Shown here: positions 32,257 through 42,279 of the stretch, in pieces
Position numbering within the stretch: the stretch's first letter is position 1
Layout: the number at the start of each line of letters is the position of its first letter
Source of the DNA: Flavilitoribacter nigricans DSM 23189 = NBRC 102662
GTDB lineage: Bacteria > Bacteroidota > Bacteroidia > Chitinophagales > Saprospiraceae
Reading direction: 5' to 3'
DNA length: 64,000 nucleotides
Assembly: GCF_002646595.1 (NCBI RefSeq)
Contig: NZ_PDUD01000002.1
Span: 248,001 to 312,000, forward strand
Position numbers and translations under genes: made by a program
Notes under the pieces: model-generated
Databases searched by the model: none
What the model was told of the DNA's origin: nothing
Seen by the model: the letters and a program-made list of their open reading frames with translations, nothing else

Positions 32257-33132
32257 TTATTTTTTCAGATCACCATAGCTGACCAGTTCAATACCCAGCT
32301 CGGCGATAGCGTTTTTTACACGCTTGTCCGTCAGCATTTGCATTACCCCGTAGCGGTCCTGGGCCACGTGCTCGTAGCCCGGGTGGCCGATAGCCTGCTG
32401 TTCGGGAAAATCATCTGCGGGATGTTCCACAAATAGCCAGGTACCGGGCTGCAGGCCTTTGAGGTTTTCAATAAACCTGACTACCCGCTGCTCGGGAGGC
32501 AGTGTATTATCTCCCAGTCCGGGCATGCGTTGCACCTCGTGGTCCTCCAAAAATATATCCAGGCCGTATTCCTTACCCAGTCGGTTATACAATGCTTTGG
32601 TTTCTTCATTGATATTTAGGCAACCCATATGCGCCGACATATGAGAGAGCTGCGGTATATCCCGTTTGGCCATTTCGATCTGCGCCCGGAGTTCCCGCTC
32701 CATATCTCCGATCGACCAATCGTGATCCTGGATCGCGGCACCTTTACCCAGACGTTCATTGGGCCAGATCATCGGGTAAAAGTAGCCGCGTTCGTCGGTG
32801 ATACTGGACGGACCGGTCAGCGGCCGCCACTTGACGTTGGTCCATTCGCTGGTCAGGGTCAGATGGATACCGACGTCCACGTTCGGCATTTCCGCCAGCA
32901 TAGCGATGGCCTCCGGGTACCAGGGAGTGGGTACCATGATCTCCACGGAGGTAGCAATACCGTCGGCAAATGTTTTGACGATACCGGTATTGGTCGCGTG
33001 GGAACAGCCCATATCGTCCACCCGGATAATAAGGCGGGTAGACTCCTGGGCCGCCATCGAGGGTACGATCATCGTACTCCAGAGCGCCACTAATAGAGCG
33101 ATGAATAGTGTTTTTCGTTTTTTTGTTGTCAT
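32257..33132 (-). CDS. YdjC/ChbG-like carbohydrate deacetylase, exported
   Basis: 291 residues from the ATG at 33132, chosen because it gives a signal peptide (to about 26, SMAAQE); an earlier in-frame start would overlap the upstream gene. Family features: a first metal Asp in RVDDMGCSHATN, VGIHLTLTSEW with a His ligand, and SHMSAHMGCLN with further His. YdjC/ChbG proteins remove an acetyl group from N-acetyl sugars such as chitobiose. Here it lies in an operon 43 bp after the PVC-type heme protein gene, so a glycan deacetylation role linked to that protein is possible (inference). Confidence 0.85.
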   Translation of the reverse strand: MTTKKRKTLFIALLVALWSTMIVPSMAAQESTRLIIRVDDMGCSHATNTGIVKTFADGIATSVEIMVPTPWYPEAIAMLAEMPNVDVGIHLTLTSEWTNVKWRPLTGPSSITDERGYFYPMIWPNERLGKGAAIQDHDWSIGDMERELRAQIEMAKRDIPQLSHMSAHMGCLNINEETKALYNRLGKEYGLDIFLEDHEVQRMPGLGDNTLPPEQRVVRFIENLKGLQPGTWLFVEHPADDFPEQQAIGHPGYEHVAQDRYGVMQMLTDKRVKNAIAELGIELVSYGDLKK

Positions 33133-33175
33133 GATGTTAGCCTTCACATTATTAAAACTTCCTAAATTCCTTTCT

Positions 33176-36100
33176 TTAGAGTGTGTTTGCAACGCCTAAT
33201 GCCGCCAGGTACTCCACCAGATCGATCAGTTCTTCCTGTTCCATGGCCAGCGAGATATTGGGCATCAGGGAATTATCCATCTTTTCCAGGTCAGCAATAT
33301 CCGACCGGGGATAAGATTGTACATCTCCGCCCATAATTTTCAGGTCCATGGCCGTTTCCGTTTCGCTGGCCAGTAATCCGACCACTACTCCGCCGGAGCG
33401 CAGGCTGAGTTTATAGGTTTCATAGCCGTAATTAACCCCTTCATTGGGATAGAGAATTGAGCGATAAAGTCCGGCTTTGTCCAGTTTGTTCCCGATATCG
33501 GACAGATCCGGACCAAATTGCACGCCCTGGCCGTTTACCCGGTGACAGATCTGACACTGGTTCTCAAATAATGCGCGACCACGAACCGCATTCCCAACCG
33601 TTGCCGCCAGCACGCGGATAGGCGGCAGTTCTTCCTCCCGGATATTTGCGGGGCGGTCCAGATAAGCGGCGGCCTCTTCGTGGATGGACGTACGGTAAAC
33701 GCTAAACAGAATACTCGCCGCCATCGGTTTGAGCGCATCCGGGAAGGCCTCATCCTGCACACTGGCCAGAAGATAATCTTCACCGGTCCAGGTCTGACTC
33801 ATAGCCGTAACGGCTGCCTTTTGCGTCTCCAGGCTCAGGGTGCTGTCCAGTACAATAGATTGAAGTAATTCAAATGCACTTTTGCGACCGGTAGCCCGGA
33901 TGGCCCGGATCAGTGCGGGCGCCGAAGCATCGTCGGTGTAGATCCTTTCTTTTATCAATTCCATGCCATCGAACGTAGCCGGATCGATCAGCACGCCGGC
34001 CGCCAGGGCCGCCGCTTCCGGTTCACCGCTACTGGCGGCAATCTGCAACAATTCCTCTTTCCGTCCCCGGAGTTGATAGCGGGCAACCAGATCGACGTAC
34101 TGCCAGCCTCCTTTCAGATTATCCAGGGTTCTTTGCAGGGCATTATTCAACGCCGGACTCCTCACCAGGTCTTCGGTTTCCAGATGCTGCAGGACCAGTG
34201 CATCAATTGCGTCCTGTCGGGGATGATCTGCTTCCAGTAACCCGAGCAAGGCTTTATTTTTATCCTTTCCGGAATGGTAATCAAACGCCCGGAAATACCG
34301 CAAACGCTCCGTTTCGGAGGTTTGCGGATCGGCAATCAGGTCCGCCAGTAAGGGAGCGGCCGCCCGGGAGCGGGACCGCCAAATGATGTCCCGGCCACCG
34401 GCCTGCTTCCATCCCTCTCCTACCCGATCCAGCCAGGCCGAAAAAAAAGTTTCCCAGTGGGGATCCGCTCCGATACCCAGCGCTTCCAGATACCAGCGAT
34501 CTGCGCCGTCGTATTGTTCGGCCAATTCGGCCCAGATCGCTGCGGCCTCCGTTCCGTCCGTATGTCGGAGTGCGATCGCCAGTTCGGCGCGTACGGCTGG
34601 ACTGGGATCCCGTACGAGTTGCCGGGCCACCGGTAGCAGGTCCATTTCCAGCCGGCGGGCCAGCCGAAGCCCGCTGATCCGGATCATTTCTTCCGCGTCC
34701 CGGATGGCCGCCCCGACGTATTCGTTTCCTTTGCCCGGTAGCTGTCCCAGCAGCCAGAGCGCGCGGGCGCGATGCCGGGTCCGGTCCTGCTGCTTCCAGA
34801 GTTCCAGCAGTGCCGGTTCCGCTTCCGCTCCGGCCTCGTGTAAAGTCTGCCAGGCAAGATAACGTACCGATTCATTGGGATTTTGCAAACCGGTGATCGC
34901 ACCGGGAATAGTGCTCAGGTCCGGCTCACTCCAACGGTAGGAGGTATCCGTGGGGGCCAGGCGAAAGATCCGGCCCTTTTCGTGGTCTCCGGCCGCTGCG
35001 CCACCTACAATTGGATCGTACCAGTCGGCGATCATCAGCGAACCGTCGGGAGCGGTTGCCACATCTACCGGCCGGAACCACTGATCATACGGGCTTTTCA
35101 GCAACGGTAAAGTCTCTGCCCGGTATCCTGCGCCCTGCGCACGGACGGGATAGGCGCGAACTACGTTCGGTCCGGCATCCGCGTGGATGAGCTGCCCCCG
35201 GAATCGTTCCGGCAACAGTTCCCCTTCGTAGACCGTGATACCGGCCGGCGAGCCCGCACCGGTGATCAGCATATTTGGGACTACGCCCGGATCATTCTGG
35301 TGCCAGTGGCGCTGGGGGATCGAATCGTGCATGCCGGTACGTACTGCGCTCCAGTGGGCACCGGTGCGTTCGTCCAGGTAGCCGTAATTTCCGTATTCCT
35401 GGATGTAATTGATCCGGACGCTCCGGTTGCCGTCATCGTCGTTGTCAGACTGCCACAGGCTGCCGAAAGCGTCGACGGCTACTTCGTAATTATTTCGAAA
35501 ATTATGTGCAAGTACTTCCAGCTTACTGCCGTCCGGTTCGCAGCGAAAGATCATGCCGCCGTGATATGGTTGTCCATTGGCGACGACTTGCCGGCCGGAC
35601 CGGTAATCCACCGCCGGAGTACCATCGGGTAGGAGCACCTGTTTGCCGGCATTGCCGTAATTGAAGTAAAAGCGGCCGTCCGGTCCGAAGACCAGGGCGT
35701 GGGCCGAGTGATCTCCCGGATTACCCATGCCGGTAAACAGCGTATCCTTGCGGTCGGGCAGGTCATCCCCATCCAGGTCGGTAAAGACCAGCAAATTGGG
35801 ACTTCGGCTAACGTATAAATGTCGACCCAGTTTATTGATCCCCAGTGCGAGATGGACATCTTCCCCCTGGTAATAGACTTTGCGCTCATCCGCCCGCCCA
35901 TCGCCGTCGGTATCCGTCAGGATAATAATACGCCCCCCTTTTTCGGTCTGCTCTTTTTCGGGCACCGCATAGTTGTAGGATTCGCAGACCCAGACCCGGC
36001 CGCGTTCATCGATGGCCATATTGGTGGGGTTTATTACCATGGGTTCTCCGGCGAATAAAGTTGCCTTGAGGCCTTCGGCGGTTTCGAATGATCCGGTGGC

Positions 36101-36253
36101 ATTTTGGGCTTCCTGTCGCTCTTCCAGGGATAGGGCCAGATACGCAGCATGGTTGTCGGTACCGGATGAAGCGTCCGGTTCCGGCTGGCAGCTGTACCAA
36201 ACGGAAGCCAACAGAATGGAAGTGATCAGCGGGTAAAGTTTATTAAGGTTCAT
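33176..36253 (-). CDS. PVC-type heme-binding protein: NHL-like propeller, HEAT repeats and cytochrome c
   Basis: 1025 residues with a lipoprotein signal (SVWYSC, Cys22). Residues about 50-440 form a sugar-dehydrogenase-like propeller (repeats such as GRVWVCESYNYAVPE and TDTDGDGRADERKV); about 450-870 are HEAT-like alpha repeats; about 880-1020 are a class I cytochrome c with one heme site, CQICH, and a candidate distal Met near the C-terminus (NSLMPNISLAM). This architecture is typical of Planctomycetes and of some Bacteroidota, and is thought to be a periplasmic or surface redox protein, possibly a sugar dehydrogenase. It is followed by the deacetylase gene. It diverges from the second GH78 gene. 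Confidence 0.88.
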   Translation of the reverse strand: MNLNKLYPLITSILLASVWYSCQPEPDASSGTDNHAAYLALSLEERQEAQNATGSFETAEGLKATLFAGEPMVINPTNMAIDERGRVWVCESYNYAVPEKEQTEKGGRIIILTDTDGDGRADERKVYYQGEDVHLALGINKLGRHLYVSRSPNLLVFTDLDGDDLPDRKDTLFTGMGNPGDHSAHALVFGPDGRFYFNYGNAGKQVLLPDGTPAVDYRSGRQVVANGQPYHGGMIFRCEPDGSKLEVLAHNFRNNYEVAVDAFGSLWQSDNDDDGNRSVRINYIQEYGNYGYLDERTGAHWSAVRTGMHDSIPQRHWHQNDPGVVPNMLITGAGSPAGITVYEGELLPERFRGQLIHADAGPNVVRAYPVRAQGAGYRAETLPLLKSPYDQWFRPVDVATAPDGSLMIADWYDPIVGGAAAGDHEKGRIFRLAPTDTSYRWSEPDLSTIPGAITGLQNPNESVRYLAWQTLHEAGAEAEPALLELWKQQDRTRHRARALWLLGQLPGKGNEYVGAAIRDAEEMIRISGLRLARRLEMDLLPVARQLVRDPSPAVRAELAIALRHTDGTEAAAIWAELAEQYDGADRWYLEALGIGADPHWETFFSAWLDRVGEGWKQAGGRDIIWRSRSRAAAPLLADLIADPQTSETERLRYFRAFDYHSGKDKNKALLGLLEADHPRQDAIDALVLQHLETEDLVRSPALNNALQRTLDNLKGGWQYVDLVARYQLRGRKEELLQIAASSGEPEAAALAAGVLIDPATFDGMELIKERIYTDDASAPALIRAIRATGRKSAFELLQSIVLDSTLSLETQKAAVTAMSQTWTGEDYLLASVQDEAFPDALKPMAASILFSVYRTSIHEEAAAYLDRPANIREEELPPIRVLAATVGNAVRGRALFENQCQICHRVNGQGVQFGPDLSDIGNKLDKAGLYRSILYPNEGVNYGYETYKLSLRSGGVVVGLLASETETAMDLKIMGGDVQSYPRSDIADLEKMDNSLMPNISLAMEQEELIDLVEYLAALGVANTL

Positions 36254-36441
36254 CTTGCTTCGTTTTATCCGGGAGCTTAGATCTTACAATCCGGTCTGAG
36301 CGTAAAAACTGCCGGTGAGACCGAATAAAGTTAAGGTTTTGGAAAGGCCTAACCATCCTGTATTGGATAGTAATTAGGGATTTTTTCATTACCTTTTCCC
36401 GGCAAATTGATATTGAACAAAGCGAAAAAACCAACTATTAC

Positions 36442-39162
36442 ATGAGATACCTTTCTTTAGTAGCCCTGATCGGGCTCTGCTTTTTCACCCTACCCTTACA
36501 GGCGCTTTCCGTCTATGACCTTAGCTGTGAACATAAGGTCAATCCAATGGGGATAGAAGCGGCAAAGCCCCGTCTGAGCTGGAAACTGGAAGACCGGGCA
36601 AACGGTATTATGCAAACGGCTTACGCCATCCGGGTGGCCACCGATATGCGGTTCAACCGGAAGAGCCTGGTATGGAACAGCGGCAAGACAAATTCTGGTC
36701 AATCCGTGCTGGTTCCCTATGCGGGAGCGGCCCTGGAGTCGGGCCAGCGTTATTACTGGCAGGTCAAGATCTGGGATAACCAGGGGCAGGAAAGCGATTG
36801 GAGCGAAGCGGCATTCTGGGAAACCGGATTGCTCAACACCAGTGACTGGCAGGCTGAATGGATCGAGCCTAAACAGGATACCCTGCAGGACGGCCCGGCC
36901 TATTTACTCCGCAAGGATTTCAGCCTGAACCGCAACATCGCCAGCGCCCGGGCCTACGTATCCGCCCGGGGTTTGTACGAACTTTTTCTGAATGGCCGGA
37001 AGGTTGGGGACGAAGTGTTCACCCCCGGATGGACCGTCTACCACGACCGTATTCAATACCAGGTATTCGATGTGACCGATCTGGTGCAGAGAGGAGAAAA
37101 TGCCGTAGGCATTCATCTCGGTGACGGCTGGTTTCGCGGTGCCCTCGGCTGGATGGACAATTGGGCGATCTACGGCAAGGCAGTCGGCGCTATCTGTCAG
37201 ATCGAGGTAACCTATACCAATGGTCAGCAGGCAACCATCGTGACCGACGGAAGCTGGAAAAGCAGTCAGGAGGGCCCCATTGTTCTGAACAGTATTTACA
37301 ACGGAGAAACGTACGATGCCCGCAAAGAGATGAATGGCTGGAATGAAGCCGGTTTTAATATGAAGGATTGGGACGATGTTACCGTCGCGGATCACTCCAA
37401 GGAAGTGCTGATCGCTACCGAAACTGTATCCGTACGGAAGATCGAAGAGATCCAGCCGGTAAAGGTCTGGAAAACGCCCAAGGGCACCCTGGTAGCGGAT
37501 CTGGGGCAGAACCTCGTGGGCTGGATCAAGCTTAAAGTGGAAGGGCCAGCCGGTACGACCGTCACCATTCGCCACGCCGAAGTACTGGATAAGTACGGCG
37601 AATTTTATACCGAAAACCTACGGGCGGCAAAAGCGGCCCTGACCTATACGCTGAAGGGCGACGGACTGGAAGTTTACGAACCAAGTTTCACCTTCATGGG
37701 CTTTCGCTACATCGCAATTGACGGATTCCCCGGAGAGCTGAGCCCGGAAAATATTACCGCCGTCGTGATCCACTCGGACATGGAACCGACCGGAACTTTT
37801 GAATGCTCTAATCCCCTGATCAATCAGCTGCAGCACAATATTGTCTGGGGTCAGAAGGGCAATTTTCTGGACGTTCCCACGGATTGCCCCCAAAGGGACG
37901 AACGCCTCGGATGGACAGGCGACGCCCAGGCTTTCTGCCGGACGGCTGCTTTCAACATGGATGTTTCTGCCTTTTTCACCAAGTGGCTCAAGGACCTGAG
38001 CGCCGATCAACTGGATAACGGCGGCGTACCGTTTGTGATCCCGAACGCTTTGCGTCAGGGCGGCGTGTCCGCCGGGTGGGGTGATGTAGCCACCATTGCT
38101 CCCTGGACCATGTATCTGGTATACGGCGATAAGGATCTACTGGCCACGCAGTACCCTTCCATGAAAGCATACGTGGATTACATCCGCGAAAAATCCGGCG
38201 ACAGCTACCTATGGACCGGCGGCAGCGTATTCGGGGATTGGTTGTACTACAAACCTAAAATGACCAGCCATACCGAACCGGACGGATATACCAATCCGGA
38301 TATGATCGCCACCATGTTCTATGCCTATTCGTCCAGGTTGCTGTCCCAGGCTGCCGAAGTTCTGGGGAAAGATGCCGACGCCAAATTCTACGCCGAGCTG
38401 TACCAAAAGATCAAATCCGTTTTTCAGGATAATTACGTAACCGGTTCGGGCCGGATTGCATCCGATTCGCAAACTTCCTACGTACTGGCCCTGATGTTTG
38501 ATCTGTTATCCGACGAGCTGCGGCCCAAAGCGGCTGAGCACCTGGTAAACAATATCCGCAAACGCAATAATCATTTATCCACCGGATTTTTGGGAACCCC
38601 TTATTTGTGCCACGTCCTTTCCGATAACGGTTATACCGATGTGGGTTACGACCTGCTGCTGCAGGAGGAATACCCATCCTGGCTGTATCCGGTAAAGATG
38701 GGCGCCACCACTATCTGGGAACGTTGGGATGGCCAGAAAACCGACAGCACTTTTCAGGATAAAGGCATGAACTCTTTCAACCACTATGCCTACGGAGCCA
38801 TTGGCGACTGGATGTACCGGGTAGTAGCCGGCATTGAGATCGGCGCGCCGGGTTACAAACAGATCCGCATTCAGCCGCATCCGGACGAACGGCTGGAATT
38901 CGCCCGCGCTACTTTTGACAGCTCTTACGGCGAGATCGCTTCCGGCTGGACGTTAAAAGATGGCCAACTGCAGGTCAACGTCACCATACCACCGAATACC
39001 GCCGCGATCATCGAATTGCCCAAAGCCACGATTACCGGCGTACAGGCCAACGGCCAGGGGGTCAGAGAAAATGCTGATCTGAAAAATGTCGAGGAAATGG
39101 ACGATAAGCTGCTGCTGGAGGTCGGATCCGGCCAGTATAGTTTTAGTTACAGTTACGAATAA
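36442..39162 (+). CDS. GH78 alpha-L-rhamnosidase
   Basis: 906 residues with a Sec signal peptide (about 1-22, ending LQALS). It has the full GH78 plan: beta domains (LSCEHKVNPMGIEAAKPRLS; an AYVSARGLYELFLNGRKVG carbohydrate-binding segment) and an (alpha/alpha)6 barrel with TDCPQRDERLGWTGDAQAF, giving D481, probable acid E487 and D494, and TTIWERWDG with probable base E760. Relative to the 24444 paralog, this has the canonical length of the catalytic loop, so the two likely differ in specificity. No second catalytic module is fused. It shares a 188-bp divergent upstream region with the PVC heme protein. Confidence 0.93.
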   Translation: MRYLSLVALIGLCFFTLPLQALSVYDLSCEHKVNPMGIEAAKPRLSWKLEDRANGIMQTAYAIRVATDMRFNRKSLVWNSGKTNSGQSVLVPYAGAALESGQRYYWQVKIWDNQGQESDWSEAAFWETGLLNTSDWQAEWIEPKQDTLQDGPAYLLRKDFSLNRNIASARAYVSARGLYELFLNGRKVGDEVFTPGWTVYHDRIQYQVFDVTDLVQRGENAVGIHLGDGWFRGALGWMDNWAIYGKAVGAICQIEVTYTNGQQATIVTDGSWKSSQEGPIVLNSIYNGETYDARKEMNGWNEAGFNMKDWDDVTVADHSKEVLIATETVSVRKIEEIQPVKVWKTPKGTLVADLGQNLVGWIKLKVEGPAGTTVTIRHAEVLDKYGEFYTENLRAAKAALTYTLKGDGLEVYEPSFTFMGFRYIAIDGFPGELSPENITAVVIHSDMEPTGTFECSNPLINQLQHNIVWGQKGNFLDVPTDCPQRDERLGWTGDAQAFCRTAAFNMDVSAFFTKWLKDLSADQLDNGGVPFVIPNALRQGGVSAGWGDVATIAPWTMYLVYGDKDLLATQYPSMKAYVDYIREKSGDSYLWTGGSVFGDWLYYKPKMTSHTEPDGYTNPDMIATMFYAYSSRLLSQAAEVLGKDADAKFYAELYQKIKSVFQDNYVTGSGRIASDSQTSYVLALMFDLLSDELRPKAAEHLVNNIRKRNNHLSTGFLGTPYLCHVLSDNGYTDVGYDLLLQEEYPSWLYPVKMGATTIWERWDGQKTDSTFQDKGMNSFNHYAYGAIGDWMYRVVAGIEIGAPGYKQIRIQPHPDERLEFARATFDSSYGEIASGWTLKDGQLQVNVTIPPNTAAIIELPKATITGVQANGQGVRENADLKNVEEMDDKLLLEVGSGQYSFSYSYE

Positions 39163-39233
39163 GCCTAAATGCCGATTGAGGTCGGTATCAAGTAGCGATA
39201 GATCAAGCACCGGCGGGGCTAAGCGCCGGGAGT

Positions 39234-39297
39234 GAAAAGGTGAATAAAAGGAGTACAGCCAATGGATTGGGTAAAGGTTCCTCTTGTTCACCTTTTC
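39234..39297 (+). promoter_or_regulatory. Spaced inverted repeat upstream of the SDR gene
   Basis: GAAAAGGTGAA (39234-39244) and TTCACCTTTTC (39287-39297) are perfect 11-bp complements 42 bp apart, 37 bp before the ATG at 39334. It may be an operator pair or a long leader stem. Confidence 0.3.
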
Positions 39298-39333
39298 GCA
39301 TTTATATTGCAAACCGTATTAATTCCGTTTACC

Positions 39334-40182
39334 ATGACCAGATCCGTATTGATTTCCGGCGTGTCCACCGGTATTGGTTACCATCTCCTGCAGGCCTATT
39401 ACCGGCGGGGCTACAAAGTATTCGGCAGTATTCGCCGGGAGAGTGATCGCGAACGATTGCTCAGTGAATTTCCCGATTTTGTTCCACTGCTATTCGACGT
39501 TACCGACGAATCAGCTATCCGGGAAGGAATCGAAGTAGTCCGCCGGCACCTGGACGGCAAAGGGCTCGATCTGCTGATCAACAATGCCGGAGTTGCGGTG
39601 AGTGCACCCCTTATGCTGATCGATACGGAGGATTTTCACCATCAGTTCGACGTCAACCTCTACGGTGTACTGCGCCTGACGAAGGCTTGTTTGCCGCTGC
39701 TGGGAGCAGTGGAAAATGCGGATCATCCGCCGGGAAGGATCCTTAATATCAGCTCCATTTCCGGGCAGGTGGCTTATCCGTATCTGGGGCCTTACGTCAG
39801 CTCCAAACACGCACTGGAAGGATTATCCAACTCCTGGCGCCGGGAACTTTACCCGTTCGGGATCGATGTAATCATCATTGCCCCGGGCAGTATTCGTACG
39901 CCCATCTGGAAGAAGAATAGTAGCAGCGGAGTGCCCGACCGCTTCCGGAATTCCATATTTGGTAAGTACCTGGAGAATTTCCGCACCATCACCCTAAATA
40001 CCGGAAAGAGGGGAATGGATCCCGATGAATTTGCTAATAAGGTAGTGGCCATCTCCGAAAAGAAACGCCCCAAAACCCGCTACGCTATTGTCAAAAATTA
40101 TTTCAGTGACTGGATACTGGTGCGCTATCTGGTACCGGCCAGAGTACTGGACTGGGGCATCCACCGGCAACTGAAAAAATAA
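39334..40182 (+). CDS. Short-chain dehydrogenase/reductase (SDR)
   Basis: 282 residues from the ATG at 39334, chosen because it starts right before the Rossmann motif (MTRSVLISGVSTGIGYH, TGxxxGIG at 9-15); the frame is open further upstream but without a plausible leader. The catalytic YxxxK is present (PYVSSKHALEGLS) with the Ser in NISSISGQ, and the NNAG motif (LLINNAGVAVS). These are classical SDR features for NAD(P)-dependent oxidation or reduction of an alcohol, sugar or lipid; the substrate cannot be told. It is convergent with the DUF6544-type gene, eight bases between stops. Confidence 0.88.
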   Translation: MTRSVLISGVSTGIGYHLLQAYYRRGYKVFGSIRRESDRERLLSEFPDFVPLLFDVTDESAIREGIEVVRRHLDGKGLDLLINNAGVAVSAPLMLIDTEDFHHQFDVNLYGVLRLTKACLPLLGAVENADHPPGRILNISSISGQVAYPYLGPYVSSKHALEGLSNSWRRELYPFGIDVIIIAPGSIRTPIWKKNSSSGVPDRFRNSIFGKYLENFRTITLNTGKRGMDPDEFANKVVAISEKKRPKTRYAIVKNYFSDWILVRYLVPARVLDWGIHRQLKK

Positions 40183-40189
40183 TCCCAGC

Positions 40190-41293
40190 CTATAAATCGG
40201 GAGAGGCATTGACCAGGTGATCGGTGATCTCAAGTTTTAACCAAAGAAATTCGCCCTCTTCAAGATTCCAGCTCACCTGACTTTTCACCGGTATTCGAAG
40301 GCCGTTAAAATTCCGGTAGCTGTCTCCGTCGATAGCGATGTGCCAGACTTCCAATTTAGAGGTGCCTTTGCGATCGTAATAGCGCAGGGCTTCAAAGCCC
40401 ACCACATCTCCGGCCTCATTGAAAAAGAAAACACCACTGACCTGGTTCTGACCGATAGTCAGGGTCGCCCGGGCCCGTAGACTGTCGATGGGCGTCCATT
40501 GGATATAAGGTTCGGTCGCTGCGGACGGGAACCAGATCGTCTCCGCCAGGTAGCGCAGTAATGTTCCCTGATCAATCGTGGGACCATCGGCATCCACAAT
40601 GGGGATCAATCCGAACAATTTGATCAACATACGACCGTGTCCTCCGATGAGTTGGTCCCGGCCGTTCAGCCGAACGGGCGACCCCGCCCCTACCTTGGCG
40701 TGCCAGAGGAAGGTCGGCTGTTCCGTCAGGAACCACTGTTCAGCTTCAAAATCCATCCATTTCCCACCCGGAGCGGTCCGCATTTGCCCCTTTTGTTGAA
40801 GGTAGATCTTTTTGGCCCGATCCCGATCCGGCACACCGGTGCGCTGCAGCCATTTTTGCACCGGCTCCGGCAGGGTCAGCAGTTCTTCGGCGAGCACTTT
40901 TTCCGTTTGCACCGACTCCTCCGGCCAGATATCAACGACCCGTCCTTTGACCGACTGCCGAAATTCCCAGGCCCCAAAACCCAGAACGGCCACCAGGATC
41001 AGCAATACATTGGGCAGGGTACCGGCCCGGGCATCACTCCAGGCCATAAAGATCAGTACCTGTGAAAGAAAGGCACCGAGCATTCCCGGTATCCACCACC
41101 AGGGTTGCTGCAGGGCAAACAACAGGGCTCCGCCAACGATCAGAATGCTAGCCAACAGCCATCCGATTCCCCTGGCCCGGGAAATGTCCTGATTGAGCTG
41201 AGTGATCGCAGCCAGATCGAAAGCTTTAAGAAAGCCCAACAAATGGATAAGTCCGTGAATGGCGATAAAGGAGGCAAAGAGGATACGCAACAT
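40190..41293 (-). CDS. DUF6544-type membrane protein
   Basis: 367 residues. The N-terminal third has about four membrane helices (about 2-20, 45-62, 68-86, 93-108). The rest is a soluble domain with the stretch PVQKWLQRTGVPDRDRAKKI and LTEQPTFLWHAKVGAGSPVR, which I recognise as DUF6544-like. The function of this family is unknown. It begins 12 bp after the sugar isomerase-like gene, forming a two-gene operon on the minus strand. Confidence 0.7.
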   Translation of the reverse strand: MLRILFASFIAIHGLIHLLGFLKAFDLAAITQLNQDISRARGIGWLLASILIVGGALLFALQQPWWWIPGMLGAFLSQVLIFMAWSDARAGTLPNVLLILVAVLGFGAWEFRQSVKGRVVDIWPEESVQTEKVLAEELLTLPEPVQKWLQRTGVPDRDRAKKIYLQQKGQMRTAPGGKWMDFEAEQWFLTEQPTFLWHAKVGAGSPVRLNGRDQLIGGHGRMLIKLFGLIPIVDADGPTIDQGTLLRYLAETIWFPSAATEPYIQWTPIDSLRARATLTIGQNQVSGVFFFNEAGDVVGFEALRYYDRKGTSKLEVWHIAIDGDSYRNFNGLRIPVKSQVSWNLEEGEFLWLKLEITDHLVNASPDL

Positions 41294-41305
41294 GGCGGAA
41301 GGGTT

Positions 41306-42217
41306 TTATCCCAGAGCCCGTTTCACCTCGGAAAATAAAGCACGTACCTTTTCTTTCGGATCGCCGGGCCCCAGCGTTTCAATGGGAATGTAGCCCTTAT
41401 AATCAGAAGATTTGATGATCTTAATCAGCCGGGAAATATCCGTATCGACTTCCTCATCATTGACATACATTTTTTCTTTCAGCTGCCAGCTGACCGCGTA
41501 GTCAATGGTATCGGCGATCTCCTGAAATGGGTTTCCCCGGCGGTAACTGCCAATGTCCAGAATGAGACCGAACCATTCGTCATTTACCGCATCGAGGATC
41601 GTTTTGACCTGCCGGGCCGTTTTGAGAAACCCGTTGTGGTTTTGCAGACCGATCATCACGCCGTGTTGTTTTCCGAATTCGACGCAGGTTTTCAAATCTT
41701 CGATCATCCACTCCGAAACGGCTTCCCAGGAATATCCCGGATGGTCGAGATGTCCGGCAAATACGCGCAGAACCGGAGCGCCGATCTTTTCCGCGGCGAT
41801 GACCCAGTTTTTAACCAACTGGATACTTTCCTCCCGTTTGGCCCGGTCGGTATGGGTAAAATCATTCCGTACCCCTGTACCGCTGATCTCCAGTCCCAGC
41901 CGGAAAGCTTTGCGTTTCACATTGTACAGGTATTCATCGGAAGGCACTTCTGGATAGCCCGGAAAGTAGTAGGCCGTAATATCCACGGCTTCAAATCCGG
42001 TTTCCGAACAGAATTCGAGCAATTCATCCATGCTCATGGTGCCGTCGCTCAGCGGACGGTTGAAGGAGTAGGCATTCAGACTGGTCTTCAGGTTTTTCCG
42101 GCCTTCCCGGACGGTTTGCTCTCCGGCTGTACCGGAGTTCATAAAAGCAGTGCCCGATAGCAGGGGCAAAGCGGCCATACGTTGCAGGGCCTGTCGCCGA
42201 TTGGTTGGTTTCTTCAT
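41306..42217 (-). CDS. Sugar phosphate isomerase/epimerase-like TIM barrel, Tat-exported
   Basis: 303 residues. The leader is a Tat type (MKKPTNRRQALQRMAALPLL, twin Arg at 7-8). The domain is an AP-endonuclease-2/xylose isomerase-like TIM barrel: FEAVDITAYYFPGYP, ISGTGVRNDFTHTD, GLQNHNGFL and LILDIGSYRRGNP, then IPIETLGPGD near the C-terminus. The QNH in place of the common ENH at a metal-ligand position is shared by related proteins but may change metal binding. A periplasmic sugar epimerase or isomerase is the likeliest role. It is co-transcribed with the DUF6544-type gene. Confidence 0.85.
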   Translation of the reverse strand: MKKPTNRRQALQRMAALPLLSGTAFMNSGTAGEQTVREGRKNLKTSLNAYSFNRPLSDGTMSMDELLEFCSETGFEAVDITAYYFPGYPEVPSDEYLYNVKRKAFRLGLEISGTGVRNDFTHTDRAKREESIQLVKNWVIAAEKIGAPVLRVFAGHLDHPGYSWEAVSEWMIEDLKTCVEFGKQHGVMIGLQNHNGFLKTARQVKTILDAVNDEWFGLILDIGSYRRGNPFQEIADTIDYAVSWQLKEKMYVNDEEVDTDISRLIKIIKSSDYKGYIPIETLGPGDPKEKVRALFSEVKRALG

Positions 42218-42279
42218 TTCGTTGCGTTTTGTTTTGAATTAATCACTGATGGTTAGCGGTCGGAATTTTGGATATGTAG

